Shown: positions 22,648 through 34,640, counted from the stretch's first letter. The stretch is DNA of 64,000 bases from Zelopaecilomyces penicillatus (GCA_005765155.1 VCCP01000007.1:1195501-1259500); one strand, 5' to 3'. Notes: generated by a model not told the origin, from the letters alone. Translations and numbers: made by a program.

Positions 22648-24093
22648 CTATGCGCCCGGCTTGGTGATGCCATTAGTCCCTTCTAGCGTTTCTTCGGCAG
22701 CATCCTCAGGCTTTGCTCGATCAAAATCTTTCCAATTAGGTTGGTTGATTTTGTCTTGGCCAGCCTCACTTTTGAAATGGTATCCTCTTGCGCGGGGTCT
22801 TTCGCCTGTTCCTTCGGGTAAGGTGGGCTCATAAGCTGCGAGAAATTGCTGCCTGGCATTTTCAAAAGCCTCTACCCCGCGGCCTAGGGTTTGTTGAATA
22901 CCTCCAAAGAATTCAGCTACCACGTGATGATTGTGGAGCTGGAGCAGATTCCAACCTAGCATTTCCTTGGCATTGAGGAGATGCTGGATGTATGCCCTGT
23001 GATGCTTTGAGCAGGCGTAACATTGGCACTCCTCTGATAGGGGCAACACAGCGGTACTGTGTTCGGTTGACCACATGTTGATTCCCAAAGGCCTGGGTTT
23101 GTCGACACTTGGGGACGGAAAGGTAAAAGTAAGAGCCACACCGGCGTCAGATGCGGTGTTCACAAACGGCAACGTGCAAATGTCAACGCCGAGCGAAACC
23201 TGTCGCAGAACCTCATGTGGAGACTTGGGCGAATCCATAGAAAGCTTGGGTAGTGACGCCAGCGGTGGATAATTGACGAAATCAGGAATGAGGTTCACAT
23301 CATAAATGGCCAGGCCAGCAATGTTGTCCCTAATATCCTCGGAAAGATGTCTGAGATAGTCCCATTGAATTGGATATTCAACTGGAAGCACGGGAGCAAA
23401 AACGGAGATGCCAAGGGGATCTAATCGCTCAGAAGGAGGCAGGCGAGCGAAAAATTCGTCCAACCAAATCTCAGTTCGCTCGGTCATGCGTATCAGCTTC
23501 TTAGACGACGGTGTTGTACTTGTATGCGGTAGATCAGCCATGGGCACTATGATGTCTGGCTGGAGGGATTCAACGGCTGAGGCAAACTCGGGAACGGTGA
23601 CATTGCGAAACCCAGTAGACGTGAACACGGCCATGTAATGAGAGCTGTTTCCAAAAGGAGTAGTGACGGCTGGAGAACGTCTCGCGCCGAGAATCGTCAT
23701 AACATTCGATGGCAAAGCGCTAAAGTTGTGAAGACGACGGAAATCCCCTTTGGGAGTCTGGAATATGGGGGGTTCTTTCTTCTCGATAACTATTCACTCA
23801 CTTGAGGTGAGAAGTTGCACTGACCATGGGAGATGAGTTTTTCACATACAATCCTCAAGACTCATGTATACTGAACCAAAAGAAGTGTGCTTCATAACAT
23901 TGTCAGGAGTTAGATGCGGCACGGCTCCACGGGATGTAACAGCAGTGTAGTTTGGTGTTTGAATTGGTTTACGCCCAGGTACGGTCAGTCTGCCCAGACG
24001 AGCTGCCACTCCGTCGGTGGCGGGAGAGCCAAGTAGCTCGAATATCTTCCGGGCAGACATGTCTGATGTGCTTTTATGTTCAGTTTCGCTCAT
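22648..24093 (-). CDS. Queuine tRNA-ribosyltransferase accessory subunit 2
   Basis: Two exons (23850-24093 and 22648-23789) with a 60-nt intron (GTATGT...TAG) give 461 residues; the junction reads SLED-F-IEKKEPPIFQTPKG. The TGT-fold zinc site is complete, with Cys336, Cys338, Cys341 and His367 (CQCYACSKHHRAYIQHLLN, then HNHH). In eukaryotes this subunit pairs with the catalytic QTRT1 to replace guanine 34 of His, Asn, Asp and Tyr tRNAs with queuine at mitochondria. Alignment to the catalytic subunit cannot be done here, but the N-terminus GRKPIQTPNYTAVTSRGAVP is that of the accessory subunit. The tail after residue about 405 is polar and poorly conserved. Confidence 0.9.
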
Positions 24094-24946
24094 TTTGGCA
24101 TTCCTTGTCTGAGTTGTCTGAGGGTGGTCGTGGGTTTCCGGTTGTCAGAGAAGTGGCAGCTAATGTGGCAGCGATGTGGTGATTCTTTTGAGACCAACAA
24201 CGGAGCGGATTCTCCAGATCGTCTATGCAAACTCGCCGGAATATGCTTTCTCAAGCAATGTTTAACCAGCACAATGCACGACCACTGAGTGATATTCAGC
24301 CGTGAGCACCCCTTACTATTCTTTTTTTTTTCAGCAATGCGCAGTTTTGCTAAATTCACAAAAAGATGGAGGGGACTGTGCGGGCTGTGGTATGGACACG
24401 GTGAGAAGGTGCTCATGAAGTGTGACCGATGATCAACCGTGGGCAACAAATGCCTAGACGGGAAAGACGGGATAGACAGCTATTCGATATCGCATGGATT
24501 AGTCGTAGGCTGTTGTAATTCTTCCGGTTGGTTGATTCGATACGACGATTGCCAGGCACGCTGCTGTGCCAAGCGCTGGCCAAGTACGATCAACCAGCCA
24601 GCCAGCCTGATCCAATGAATTCATCCAAGACAACAGTTTCAAATTCGTGAACGGTAACGGCTGGGCCAGAGTTGCTAGTACAGTGCATATGTGTGTGCAA
24701 CGTCTCTGACGCCATCTCCAAATTTGCATAAGCTCACATAAATCTGCAGTGCTCAGCCCAGTGCCAAGCAGCTTTTCCACACCGAAACACTAGTCCTGCT
24801 CCAATCAAGCGCAGACTGGACCCTTCAGGTTGGCCCACATCAGCATAGACAGGCGTTGAAAGTCAATAGTAAGAACCGCTGGTATTAAGACCGTCCTCCG
24901 CTCGCCCTCGCGTGTCGTAGTTGCAGGCTCCCTTGCCCCAACAACC
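24094..24946. promoter_or_regulatory. Divergent promoter region (QTRT2 / LCCL protein)
   Basis: 850 bp between two divergent starts. It shows a T/A-rich tract at about 24,318-24,330 and no supportable gene. Overlapping minus frames at 24,090-24,780 lack features. Confidence 0.5.
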
Positions 24947-27022
24947 ATGGTGAGCCATCATGAAGCCGAGTCCCAACCACTCATGACCGATATGGAGCGC
25001 AACGCCAGCGGCGCCGACGGCAATTCGCACTTCGATGCCGGCGCCGACGTCCACCATCTTGCTGCTGGCTCCGAAGAGCATCAGCGAGTCGCTGCTCTGG
25101 ATGCGGGCCATCCGGATGCCCCCATCGGCGGTGCTGGTGATGGCGCGAGTCCTACAACCCTTCAGGTCGACGACGGCAGCAGCGGCCAGTCGACACCGCG
25201 TTTCATCCAAGACGAGCGGGCGTCCAAGGCTTGGAGCCGCATGCCTTATCCCGTCCGCCGCATGCTGAGAGCCATTGGCAAGTGGTCGCGGGGACCGGCC
25301 AATCCGCAGCCCTACCGTATCAAGCCGTTGTTTCCCATCATTCAGGACTACCCGCTGTTTCTTGTCGAGCGCTTTCTTCCTCGGTTAAAACACCGCGTCT
25401 GGCTCATTTTCTTCTACTTTTCCATCTGGCTCATCACCTTTGTGCTCGTCAAACGGCAAGGTACACTGGCCACCGACATCGCAGGTTGGGGCCAGCCGCA
25501 GACCGTTGGATGTGGTGACACATATTGGGACAGGGGGAACCGCTGCGGGCTCAATGGCAATGATTGTCGGCCATTTAATGGCAGTGGCTTCGCCTTCAGT
25601 TGTCCAGCCAATTGTGAGAGCTTCCATGTGCTGAATCCAAGAGCAGTGGGTGACCAGGAGGTAATATACCGGTCCCTGGTTGTTGGGGGTCCGTCCAACG
25701 ATGTGCACCCGGAGCTGGCAACTTATCGAGGTGATTCCTTTCTTTGCGGTGCCGCTATTCATGCCGGCATCGTAAGCAATAAGAACGGGGGATGCGGTGT
25801 AGTCCAGCTTGTCGGACAACAGAAGAACTTTATCAGCACACAGCGCAACGGCATCACAAGCGTGGGCTTTGACTCTTACTTTCCGCTATCCTTCCGGTTC
25901 GTTCCAGATATCAACTGCTCATCAAAAGACACACGGTGGTCATTGTTGGCCATTTCAACCGTCTTCACTGGTCTCCTGTCCCTCTTCACAGCATCTCCGG
26001 CGCTCTTCTTCTTCCCCACCTTCACTGGTATTTTCTGGACAATTGGCATGGCATTGGATTCGCCTCCAAATAAGTCCGTTGCTGGACTTTTCTCAAACCT
26101 ATTGGGCAAATTCCTGCCGGCCATGTTTTGTGCATGGGTTATGTACGACAAGATGGGCATTCGCCGCATATTGACCCGTTTGACGGCGCAAGTTGAGAAG
26201 ACCATTCTCTGGCTTGGTGCTTGTTGGGTTGGGGCTATGGATAACTACACACTCAGCTTCATTCCTATTCAACGACTTACCGGACACGATCTCAACCAAC
26301 AGCCGGGCGCTAAGGCTGCTTTATCTATGGTCATCATTGTTCTTGTTGTCATCGTCGCGTTTCAGGTCTGGTTCTTCAGGCAAGAGGGTCGATTCATCAA
26401 ATATATCAAACTGTATTCTCTCTTGATAGCTAGTATTATCATTGCCCTGCTCCTTCCCGGGCTGAACCTACGGCTGCATCATTACATTCTTGCCCTCCTG
26501 CTACTTCCAGGTACCAGCTTACAGACACGGCCATCGCTGTTATATCAGGGCCTTCTTGTTGGGCTCTTCATCAATGGCATAGCAAGATGGGGGTTTGACC
26601 CAGTGCTGCAGACATCAGCTGCCCTACAAGGCGATGCCCAAAAGGGCTCTATTCTCCCCACAGTTCATGCGCCCGTGATCAACCTCGCAAATAGCACAGG
26701 CGGCTTTTCAAATATTACATTCTCTTGGGACCAGCCTACTGGTAAGAGATTTGACGGGATCAGCGTATTGGTAAATGACGTGGAGCGGTTTAGGTCCTAC
26801 TTCGACGATAGGGTTTCCGAGGAAAGCCAGTTCGTCTGGACGAGGAAGGACAGCCTAGAATTGCCAGAATATTTTAGATTTGCATTTATGGATGGGAGCT
26901 CGAGTGGAGACTACACAAAGGCCGGTGTCTGGGCGGCAGATGGCGAGTGGAAGACAATGAAGCCCGGACCATCCAAAGTCAAAGCCCGTGGCAATGAGGA
27001 TGGCCGAAGGCTTCCTCGCTGA
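24947..27022 (+). CDS. LCCL domain-containing multi-pass membrane protein
   Basis: An intronless 691-residue protein. A polar N-terminal tail (residues 1-100) precedes a first membrane segment (about 151-168, WLIFFYFSIWLITFVLV). An LCCL domain follows at about 185-305, with its cysteines, the motifs GLNGNDCRPF, FSCPANC and FLCGAAIHAGIV, and CGVVQLVG. About eight further membrane segments occupy 330-585, and a soluble C-terminal domain with SNITFSWDQP ends the protein. This architecture is the standard fungal LCCL family, found in the endomembrane system; its function is unknown. The LCCL domain would face the lumen. The start is the first ATG of the frame and agrees with an acidic cytosolic tail. 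Confidence 0.9.
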   Translation: MVSHHEAESQPLMTDMERNASGADGNSHFDAGADVHHLAAGSEEHQRVAALDAGHPDAPIGGAGDGASPTTLQVDDGSSGQSTPRFIQDERASKAWSRMPYPVRRMLRAIGKWSRGPANPQPYRIKPLFPIIQDYPLFLVERFLPRLKHRVWLIFFYFSIWLITFVLVKRQGTLATDIAGWGQPQTVGCGDTYWDRGNRCGLNGNDCRPFNGSGFAFSCPANCESFHVLNPRAVGDQEVIYRSLVVGGPSNDVHPELATYRGDSFLCGAAIHAGIVSNKNGGCGVVQLVGQQKNFISTQRNGITSVGFDSYFPLSFRFVPDINCSSKDTRWSLLAISTVFTGLLSLFTASPALFFFPTFTGIFWTIGMALDSPPNKSVAGLFSNLLGKFLPAMFCAWVMYDKMGIRRILTRLTAQVEKTILWLGACWVGAMDNYTLSFIPIQRLTGHDLNQQPGAKAALSMVIIVLVVIVAFQVWFFRQEGRFIKYIKLYSLLIASIIIALLLPGLNLRLHHYILALLLLPGTSLQTRPSLLYQGLLVGLFINGIARWGFDPVLQTSAALQGDAQKGSILPTVHAPVINLANSTGGFSNITFSWDQPTGKRFDGISVLVNDVERFRSYFDDRVSEESQFVWTRKDSLELPEYFRFAFMDGSSSGDYTKAGVWAADGEWKTMKPGPSKVKARGNEDGRRLPR

Positions 27023-27552
27023 AGAGACGATGTATTGTATGCATTTTTTGCCATGAATATCATATAAACCTGAAGACCGGAAGAACCGAAAATATTGCAT
27101 ATGTTTGCGCATCATTTCAATCCTTCTGTTAGCCATTCTAACCTTGGCCGCTGTGGTTGGTGGATCCGTACCGGATCCCTCCTGGCACTCTGGTCGGCGC
27201 GGGCGTGAATCTGCCAAGTACATCCAACTTTCAACTCGTGTTTTCCTGGCTCTAGCTCGAGTGACGGCTTTTCATGTTAAAATGGATGCCTGCTATCATG
27301 TGCTCACAACAAATCCAGTTGAGGCTACTCTTCTAGTCTCCACCATGCCAAATCGCAAACACTTATCCGTCACTACCCCACCAACGACAATCGTCAACTC
27401 ACATGCCCATGCCCGCATCTTCATCATCATCTCATCGACATCCCGGCAGGCTTTCTCATCCCCATCACCCTAGACACTGAAAAGCATCTATACCAGCTTA
27501 TGAAAACCATCGTACAAATATAAAGTCGGCTTAAATACTCTCTTAGCTCATC
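27023..27552. promoter_or_regulatory. Intergenic region before the hydrolase-like gene
   Basis: 530 bp between two rightward genes. It should contain the LCCL gene's 3' end and the next promoter. The part at 27,360-27,480 is CA/TC-rich. A 122-codon frame at 27,105-27,473 overlaps it but has no recognisable features. Confidence 0.4.
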
Positions 27553-28341
27553 ATGACGCCGCCCCGTGTACCCACCGAGGCCGACTTTGAACCCCTCAAG
27601 GCTACATTGCCGATTGCGCTTCACTTCCCATCCCCACCAGAGTCCACAACAACTATCCTCATTTTGTTCCATGGCCTTGGAGACCACGAGCCACCCTTTG
27701 CCGGCTTTGCCCGCGATTTGGCGCTGCCTGGTGTCCTTGCCGTCTCTGTGCGGGGCACGGCGCCGCTCCCAGCCTCTCTACTGCCTAGCGACCTAGTCGA
27801 CCGACACTTCCACTGGGGAGACGACTTGACTTTAGATCCTGCGACGGGGGATATTGATGTTGATCCCGGGTTTGAAAAGGCTGCGCGGCTCGTCATGGAC
27901 CGTCTGGTGCGGGAGACGCTAATTGAAAAATGCGGCTGGGAAACGAGCGATATCCTCTTCTTCGGTTTTGGCCAGGGCGGTTCGCTGGCTCTGGGTCTCG
28001 CATCTCGTCTCCGAACACCAGAGAGAATCACTGAAATCTCAGAAAGCGTTGGTTCCGCCACCCCTCTCGGCAACTCCTTCAAGGGTATCGTCTCCATCGG
28101 CGGGCCGCTGCCTTCGTCCATGACTCCAACGTTAAGCGGTCGGGATAAGAGTGGGACGAGTGTTTTGGTGTGCCAGCTTGAAGAGGACGACGTGGACGCA
28201 GTGAAAAAAGAGTTTAAGGATGTCGAAATAGTTAATTGGAAAAGAAAGGGAGTAGGTATGCCGCAGAATCGGGATGAGGTTCTACCCATCATGAAGTTCT
28301 TTGCAGACAAGCTGAATCAAGTGGGGGGCGATGGGATTTAG
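27553..28341 (+). CDS. Phospholipase/carboxylesterase-family protein lacking the serine nucleophile
   Basis: A single-exon 262-residue alpha/beta-hydrolase. It has the oxyanion-region LFHGLGDHEPPF at residues about 38-49, as in acyl-protein thioesterases and related carboxylesterases. At the nucleophile elbow it reads FGFGQGGSLAL instead of the usual GFSQGG, so residue 140 is Gly rather than Ser. A neighbouring Ser144 is not at the catalytic position. Near the C-terminus LVCQLEEDDVD corresponds to the acid-bearing strand. No clear catalytic His follows, although KGVGMPQNRDEV is in the right place. I infer a non-catalytic or altered member; similar serine-less fungal homologues are known to me only in general terms. 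It is cytosolic, with no targeting signal. Confidence 0.8.
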   Translation: MTPPRVPTEADFEPLKATLPIALHFPSPPESTTTILILFHGLGDHEPPFAGFARDLALPGVLAVSVRGTAPLPASLLPSDLVDRHFHWGDDLTLDPATGDIDVDPGFEKAARLVMDRLVRETLIEKCGWETSDILFFGFGQGGSLALGLASRLRTPERITEISESVGSATPLGNSFKGIVSIGGPLPSSMTPTLSGRDKSGTSVLVCQLEEDDVDAVKKEFKDVEIVNWKRKGVGMPQNRDEVLPIMKFFADKLNQVGGDGI

Positions 28342-28509
28342 TGCTTAATGATTGTGATTGTCTTCGCAACGGCTTGTGAGAAACGTGAGAAGGCAAGTTC
28401 TATATCACATACCTACAATTTGAGCATTGTACATCAAGGATAGTATTGGGTGAATGAAACAAGACGGAAAGCCTAAAGGGGTATCATATTTATCATGTCA
28501 TAGCCATTA

Positions 28510-31163
28510 CTACTGCTCATTTCGATTGCCCATCTGCAGCATATCGGCCAAGATATCCCACTTAGCTGACTGCGAATCACTTGTCGCTCTGGCGACACTT
28601 CTCAAACCCCCGCAAATGAACCGCAAGTGCCGGTTGAAATCTGTCCCAATCCCCCTGAGCACTTCGATATACGACTCTTCGAGTTTCTTCCTTCGCTCAA
28701 CTTCTTCTTCGTCACCCTCATTGTCACTGCCATCATCGCCCAATGGACTTGGATAGTGCAAAGCAGCTGCATCAGCCTCCGCCTTTGCCGACCGTGTATG
28801 TTCCAGCTTCAAAGCAAGGTCCAATATATCGAGTATGCCTTCTTGAATTGGGGCTAGTTTGACCCCTAGACATGCTTCGTCAACTATTTGCTTCATACAT
28901 TTGGCATGCACAGAAATCATAGCGTCCACATCTTGCGCAACTTGAAGATCGTGGCGCATCTTCAACTCATTCGGTGCTATCACGAGAGTCGAGAGATAAG
29001 TCTGGATAGTCCCACAAAACCAGAGAAGGTTTCGACGCGCAGAATAAAACAAAGCCCGCTCATCCCACTGTTGGTAGTCTGTCCAGTAGTTGTCTAAGAC
29101 CTTGTGCTTATGGAGAACGCAATATGCCCTTCTGAGCTGTAACAGAAGTGTGAAAATGGACTGATAGATTGCCATGCAATCATCCGAAACGATCAGTTGA
29201 ACCGGCCAAGCGAGGCGATAGTCAATTCTGATATGTGGCAGCGCAGTTCTCACTGAACTTCTGGCCTCTGAGACTGGAATATGCTGAGCCTCTCGGTTTA
29301 TGCAGATTGAAAGCCGGTTTGATTCCGCCATTGATGCGAAAGCATCATGGCCTGCGGCAGTGAGAGCAAAGCGGTCGTGCCACAAACAATCCATGTCGTC
29401 CAGCTTGTCAAACATGCGATTCGAAAGCAATGCAGCAGCAGAACCATCTGACATTAGATAAAGTGACCGCAACGAGTTTAAGGCTGATGAAAGCCCGCAA
29501 GCCGAGAACAGCACATCCCTCAATATGCTAGAAGCTTTACGATATTTGCTCTGAATCCATCGGTCAAAGGCTGCCCGAAAGAGGTCTGGGAAAGACGCTA
29601 GCTCAAGCCCCTTTGGACAAACAGTGTCATAATCAAGAGGTGGCTCATCGATTTGCCCGGCATCGCTTGTCTCGTATTTCCTCAAAAGTTTGAGAACGAC
29701 TACATTTTTCCCAGCATCACAGATTTTATTGGCTGCGGGATTGAGAAACCTGGGAGCAAATAGATCCCCGTCTGCAGTTTTTCGAAGTTCAAACCAATCC
29801 TGCCATATGTTTTTTAATGGAACCGTGTCCTTTGACTCAACAATGAAAAACAGCTCGTTACCAGGGGCTAACTTCCCTTCATCCATCCATAAGCGGATTG
29901 GGCGTAGATAGACATTAAACGCCTCCAAAAAGATTCGAGCTAGATATTCATACGTAACCAAATCGCCAGTAAGACGCGCCATGTTGGTTTCATCAAACAG
30001 AACCTCTAGATAGCCAAAGACGTCTAGTGATAACTTCTCCTGGACTTTTGCAATAATATTTGCGAGAACAGTCAGAGGTTCTAACCAAGGAGAAATCTCC
30101 CCGCTTATTGCTAGTAGACTGACGATAACCTGATCTTTGGGTGCAGCAAGACGGGCCTGTATTCGACAGATATTGCTATCAAAGTCGAGAAGGCGTTTTG
30201 AAATACAATCCTGGAGAGCCTGCAAGTGAGGGATTGTTTGCGGTTTATGCACAAACTTCCGCAGTAGACGAAGTCGACGACCTGACTCTGCAAACATATT
30301 AATAATGGCCTTGTAAGCATCCCATTCCATGTTCAACATCTGGAAAGTTGGCACCGGTATGCCTTTGTTGTCAAAGAGTGTGGTTTCGAGGCCCTGCAGC
30401 ATGAACAGAACCTCACGAGCAATCTGTATCTCATTAACGGCAGTTTTGCGTAGATTCCCAGTCGGATCATGTGCTAGAGCTGCGACGCGCCACCCCTGTG
30501 CCTGCTCAACGATGGCTAGAAGTGACGTATCTTCTGGCGTAATGATGAAGTCCTCAGCGGTTCTCCCGAATGCCTCATCGTCGGTGGCAAGAGATGTCGT
30601 TTCGGAATCCGTCTCTAGGTCTTCCGCAAAAACTCCGTCATCTGAGCCATCGCTATATCTGTTGGACCTCCATATTTCTTCGTCCCATCCATCTTCCTGA
30701 GCAATATCTTCCCATCTCAAAGGTGGGTCTTGTTCCTCCTGCGCTGGTCGTAGCGAGTCCAGCTCACTCAGTTTAGAACGAAACGTAGGCTGGTCGGAGA
30801 GCTCCAGTAGCAGAAAAAGAATTTCGGGATGGAATTTTGACGGTTTTTCTTGCAATAAGTCGAGTCGGTCGCGCAATGCGTCGGCAAGGCCATCGCGGTC
30901 GTTGATGCGAAACCGCTCCTGCAGACCAACCAGTTGGTTTGTGACCTCGAATTGGTTCGTGCGAAGATGGTGGTGTGGCTTCAGGCTCCTCAAGGTAGCA
31001 TCTCGAACATACGTGAACCTGTCAGGTTTATTCTATGGTGATAATAGTAAGTCAGAAGCTCAAATAACATGCGAGGCAGCTGTCTCCCCACCTGTGAAGA
31101 CAGCCCAGTCACGGCCTCGACCAGTTTCTCAGTGGGGCCGCCGAGTCTTGCAGCAAAGGCCAT
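28510..31163 (-). CDS. Gamma-tubulin complex component (GCP5-like)
   Basis: Two exons (31092-31163, a 24-codon first exon, and 28510-31032) join to 864 residues with a 59-nt intron (GTGGGG...CATAG). The N-terminus MAFAARLGGPTEKLVEAV leads to LRTNQFEVTNQLVGLQERF, a hallmark of fungal GCP5. The acidic linker PPLRWEDIAQEDGWDEEIW precedes the gamma-tubulin ring protein core (Spc97/Spc98 family). There, FRAAFDRWIQSKYRKAS and PHIRIDYRLAWPVQLIVS mark the gamma-tubulin-binding half. It should act at microtubule-organising centres as a non-essential ring component with GCP4 and GCP6. Assignment to GCP5 rather than GCP4 or GCP6 rests on the N-terminal motif. The 3' end faces the hydrolase-like gene 168 bp away. 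Confidence 0.88.
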
Positions 31164-31621
31164 TGCTGGACATGTGCATTTTTTTTTTTTGTTAACCACG
31201 TGAGTTCACGTATGGAGCTTATCAAGTTGGCACAGAGCTTTTGGAACTCAATGCATATGGAAGAGGAGGAGCAATTGCAAGTCGGCCAAGCCTGGTTGAT
31301 GATTGAGGGGCGCGTCTACCACATGTAGCATAGACGCAGACGCGCGGGTGCGCGCCGGGACGATCGGCTGGGGCTTTTTAGCGTGACATCAGCGCTGCCC
31401 CAATGGCCCGAGCCCCTTTAACAATTTGCGACATCCAACCTTATCTACCCCGTGCCTACGGTCATCTACGACAGCGCTTGACAGGACCTCCTGGCCGACT
31501 GCTTCCTCCCAACACTTTTGTTGATATTGGTATCAATCGGTACGCTTAGCCGATGGTATTGCTGAGCGGTGGTTTTCTTCTTCTAGTCTTTCGATACTGC
31601 TGTTCACGACGCCCCTCGAAC
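31164..31621. promoter_or_regulatory. Divergent promoter (GCP5-like / GT15 mannosyltransferase)
   Basis: A compact 458-bp region between divergent starts. A GC-rich patch (CGCGCGGGTGCGCGCCGGG, about 31,340-31,360) lies in its middle. A 10-T run (about 31,181-31,190) lies just upstream of the GCP5-like start. Confidence 0.5.
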
Positions 31622-32985
31622 ATGGCGATTGTGCGGCCCGTTCGGGCACTGATGGTCATCGCAGGCCTCGCATGGTGTTTTTTTCTCTTCCAGCTCTTTA
31701 GACCGTCTGCGCCCTTCAATAGTCCTGGCGACAGATTTATGAACTTTGAGCGGGATCCCAACTTGGATCGTTCGTCACCCTTCTCTCATCGCTGTCTTCA
31801 AATCCGGAGTGCTAATGTATCCTCGTGATAAAGCTACTGGAGAACCTGAAGGAATTCTCAGACGCGTCTCTGACAAATATGCTCCCGACGCCAGTGATTC
31901 GGATAGAATCAATGCTACGCTACTAGCCTTGGTGCGAAATGAGGAGGTGGACGACATGGTGTCATCTATGGTCGATCTGGAAAGGACGTGGAATCACAAA
32001 TTCAATTACCCCTGGACGTTTTTCAACGACAAGCCATTCTCGGACGAGTTCAAGAGAAAGACAAGCGCGGTAACGAAGGCTAAATGCAATTATGGTATGT
32101 CGGTTCGTCGGTCTCGCATTGCCGTGTTCATGCTGACAAGTGTGGTTTCTAGAGCTCATTCCCACTGAGCATTGGAATCAGCCTTCTTGGATCGACGAGC
32201 AAATGTTTCAGGAATCTGCAGCTACACTTGAAAAAAATGGAGTGCAGTACGCCAAAATGAAATCATATCACCAAATGTGTCGTTGGAACAGTGGCCTATT
32301 TTACAAGCACCCTGCGCTCAAGGACACCCGCTACTACTGGCGAGTCGAGCCCAAAGTTCACTTCTTTTGCGACGTCGACTACGATGTCTTCCGATACATG
32401 CATGATAACAACAAGACATATGGCTTCACCATTGCTCTCTATGATGATCCCAAGACTCTTCCCACATTGTGGCCCGAAACAGTCAAGTTCCTCGCCGATC
32501 ACTCCGACTACCTACATGAGAATAACGCTATTAAATGGGTTGTGGATGACATTAGGCGGCCCGAGCATAACAGGAAGGCCCAGGGCTTCTCCACGTGCCA
32601 TTTCTGGAGTAACTTCGAGGTAGCTGATATGGACTTTTGGAGGAGCAAGAAATATGAAGACTATTTCGAGCATCTGGATCGCGCCGGGGGCTTCTTCTAC
32701 GAACGCTGGGGTGATGCCCCCGTTCATAGCATTGCCGTCGGTCTGTTTGAGGACTCCAGCAAGGTTCATTGGTAAGTCAATACTATCTGGGTTGAATAAG
32801 CTTGCAACTAACTGACTCATTAATCTAGGTTCCGTGATATTGGCTATCAACACATACCTTTTTTCAATTGCCCCAACTCACCCAAATGCAAGGGTTGTGT
32901 CACAGGTCGTCTTACGGATGGCGAACCCTTCCTTTACAAGGAAGATTGCAGACCTAACTGGTTTAAATACGCCGGAATGGGTTAA
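31622..32985 (+). CDS. Alpha-1,2-mannosyltransferase, KRE2/MNT1 family (GT15)
   Basis: Four exons (31622-31769, 31834-32094, 32153-32771, 32829-32985) join in frame to 394 residues. The first junction restores NLDPTGEPEGILRR, a family signature. A short cytosolic tail and signal anchor (ALMVIAGLAWCFFLFQLF) make a type II Golgi protein. The catalytic domain has YYWRVEPKVHFFCDVDYD, the GT15 signature with the proposed nucleophilic region. It also has FTIALYDDPKTLPTLWP, CHFWSNFEVADMDFWR and a C-terminal cysteine cluster (CPNSPKCKGC). The enzyme should add alpha-1,2-mannose from GDP-mannose to O-linked or N-linked glycans. An upstream in-frame ATG at 31553 would put a hydrophobic, Cys/Arg-containing stretch before the anchor and is less likely. 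Confidence 0.93.
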
Positions 32986-33475
32986 GCCCGTCTCCCACGA
33001 TGTTTAGCAAAGTGACAAGCAAGACACATTCAGGAAACCCGCATAAGGGGAGTTGGGAACTTCTCCATTGCAAAAGTTTTATCACAACATGCTTTTTACG
33101 CCCATTTGGACGGCCCGTTTTGTTTCTTCGCGGGCATCGGCCTCTGTATTTCTTATAATTAAACTGATGCTGATGTATCATGAGCTGGGAGTAGCAATTC
33201 TGGATCACTAGGCAGGAGTTTTGTCTTTCTTAGTCTTTTCATCGGCGCTTAGGAGCAAAAGAGGGGGGGTCGAAGGCTTAACCAAACAGTTATTCTGTTT
33301 TAAGCCATTTTGGTGTGCATGAACTGGACTTGATCTATCTTTGTATAGTTAAGCCATTCCTGGAGGAGTGAGCAGGTTGTAACGTTAATAATTGCTATAA
33401 GGGATGGATATGAGAATAGCCTTGGGAAGTGTAAAACATCAAGGGATCCACCACCCGACTTTTACACATTAAACA
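32986..33475. other. Convergent 3' intergenic region
   Basis: 490 bp between the converging mannosyltransferase and WD40 genes; no gene is visible. Confidence 0.5.
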
Positions 33476-34640
33476 CTATGATGATCCAAACACAGTGACC
33501 ACTCCCGACGTCCCGCCAACGCAGAACTGATTGCCCCAGCCATCCTCTCTCCACGCCATACAGCTAGCAACATTGCTCCTCGTCCTTTCTTTGCCATCTT
33601 TGCCAATGGTTCTCTTCCGGGGCTCGTGACCCTGAGGGCCCCAGGGCACCCGAACCTTAGCCACCACCTTGCCAGTCAGTAAATCCCAAGCCCATAGCCT
33701 GCCTCCTCCGTCACCAATGCTGCTACCGTCGTACGTTTCGCAGCTTCCTACTTCGTCACCGGCCAACACGTACTTTTCGCCGCCGCCAAGGAGTGATTGC
33801 ACACGTAGCTCCTCGTTCTTCCAGAGCGGGTCGGCATATGCTCTCAGACATGACCCATTGTCTCGGTCGATGAGTCGCAGCTTGCTGTCCAGAGTGCCAA
33901 CCAGCATTGCCCGCCCATCCCTTGTGAGGCTCAGACTGACCACACTGGCACCCATGACGTCCGTTGTACACCGACCCATCCGTATATCATATGTCCTTAC
34001 TCTGCCATCGACACTACCAACGATGACCTCTGGGCCCCGCACAGCGAGCGCAGTCACGGCATCGCGGGCTTCGCTGAATGTTTGTATCGGCTTGTAACTA
34101 TTGCTCTTAACGTCCCAGAGCCTGACGGTCGTATCGAACCCCCCGCTCACGACTAGGGAGTCGCCGCTGCCAGCGAAGCTAACGCAGTTAATTCTCGCCG
34201 TGTGGCCGTGCGCGTTGCCCCCAAACCGGCGCGTCGTCACAGCGGTTGCAACGTCCCATAGGAAAACAGCGCGGTCCCCGCCGCCGGAGACGAAGCGCTC
34301 ATTATCAGATGCGACCGCGAGACTCAAGACCTCGTAGCCGTGGGCCGCATATGTCTGCACCAGGCGGCCTTGCGGCACGGCGGGCACCTTTGTCGTCAGC
34401 GCAGACCGAATCTCCGGCACCGCAGTGCTGGGAAACGGGTTGTACAAACGGATCGAGCGGTCCGCAGAGCCGGTAAGAATGTATGTCCCAGGCGACGCTG
34501 AATAGGTCACGGCATGGACTGGGCCTGGATGCGACGTATGTGTTAGCGCATGCAAGAACTAATGGGGAGCGTGGGATTGAGGGAGGAAACATACCATTGG
34601 AACCAAGCAAATATGCTGCGGGCTTGTCAGGGAATGCCAT
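33476..34640 (-). CDS. WD40-repeat protein, MORG1/WDR83-like
   Basis: Two exons (34595-34640 and 33476-34524) give 364 residues. The 70-nt intron has GTATGT and CCAG ends and a GCTAAC branch. About seven WD repeats fill the protein, for example GSADRSIRLYNP, GGGDRAVFLWDVATA, GGFDTTVRLWDVKS, GSVDGRVRTYDIRMG and RLWAWDLLTGKVV. The short N-terminus MAFPDKPAAYLLGSNGPVHAV and the repeat spacing match MORG1 (MAP kinase organiser 1, WDR83), a scaffold also found with spliceosomes. The last repeat is extended by a basic insert (GPQGHEPRKRTIGKDGKERT). The function in fungi is not established. The start is the ATG right before the first blade. Confidence 0.85.

Noticed and set aside
23802..23819. 18-nt micro-exon in the QTRT2 gene
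   Set aside because: It leaves the downstream frame wrong, while a single 60-nt intron ending at 23790 gives a continuous frame and restores IEKKEPPIF.
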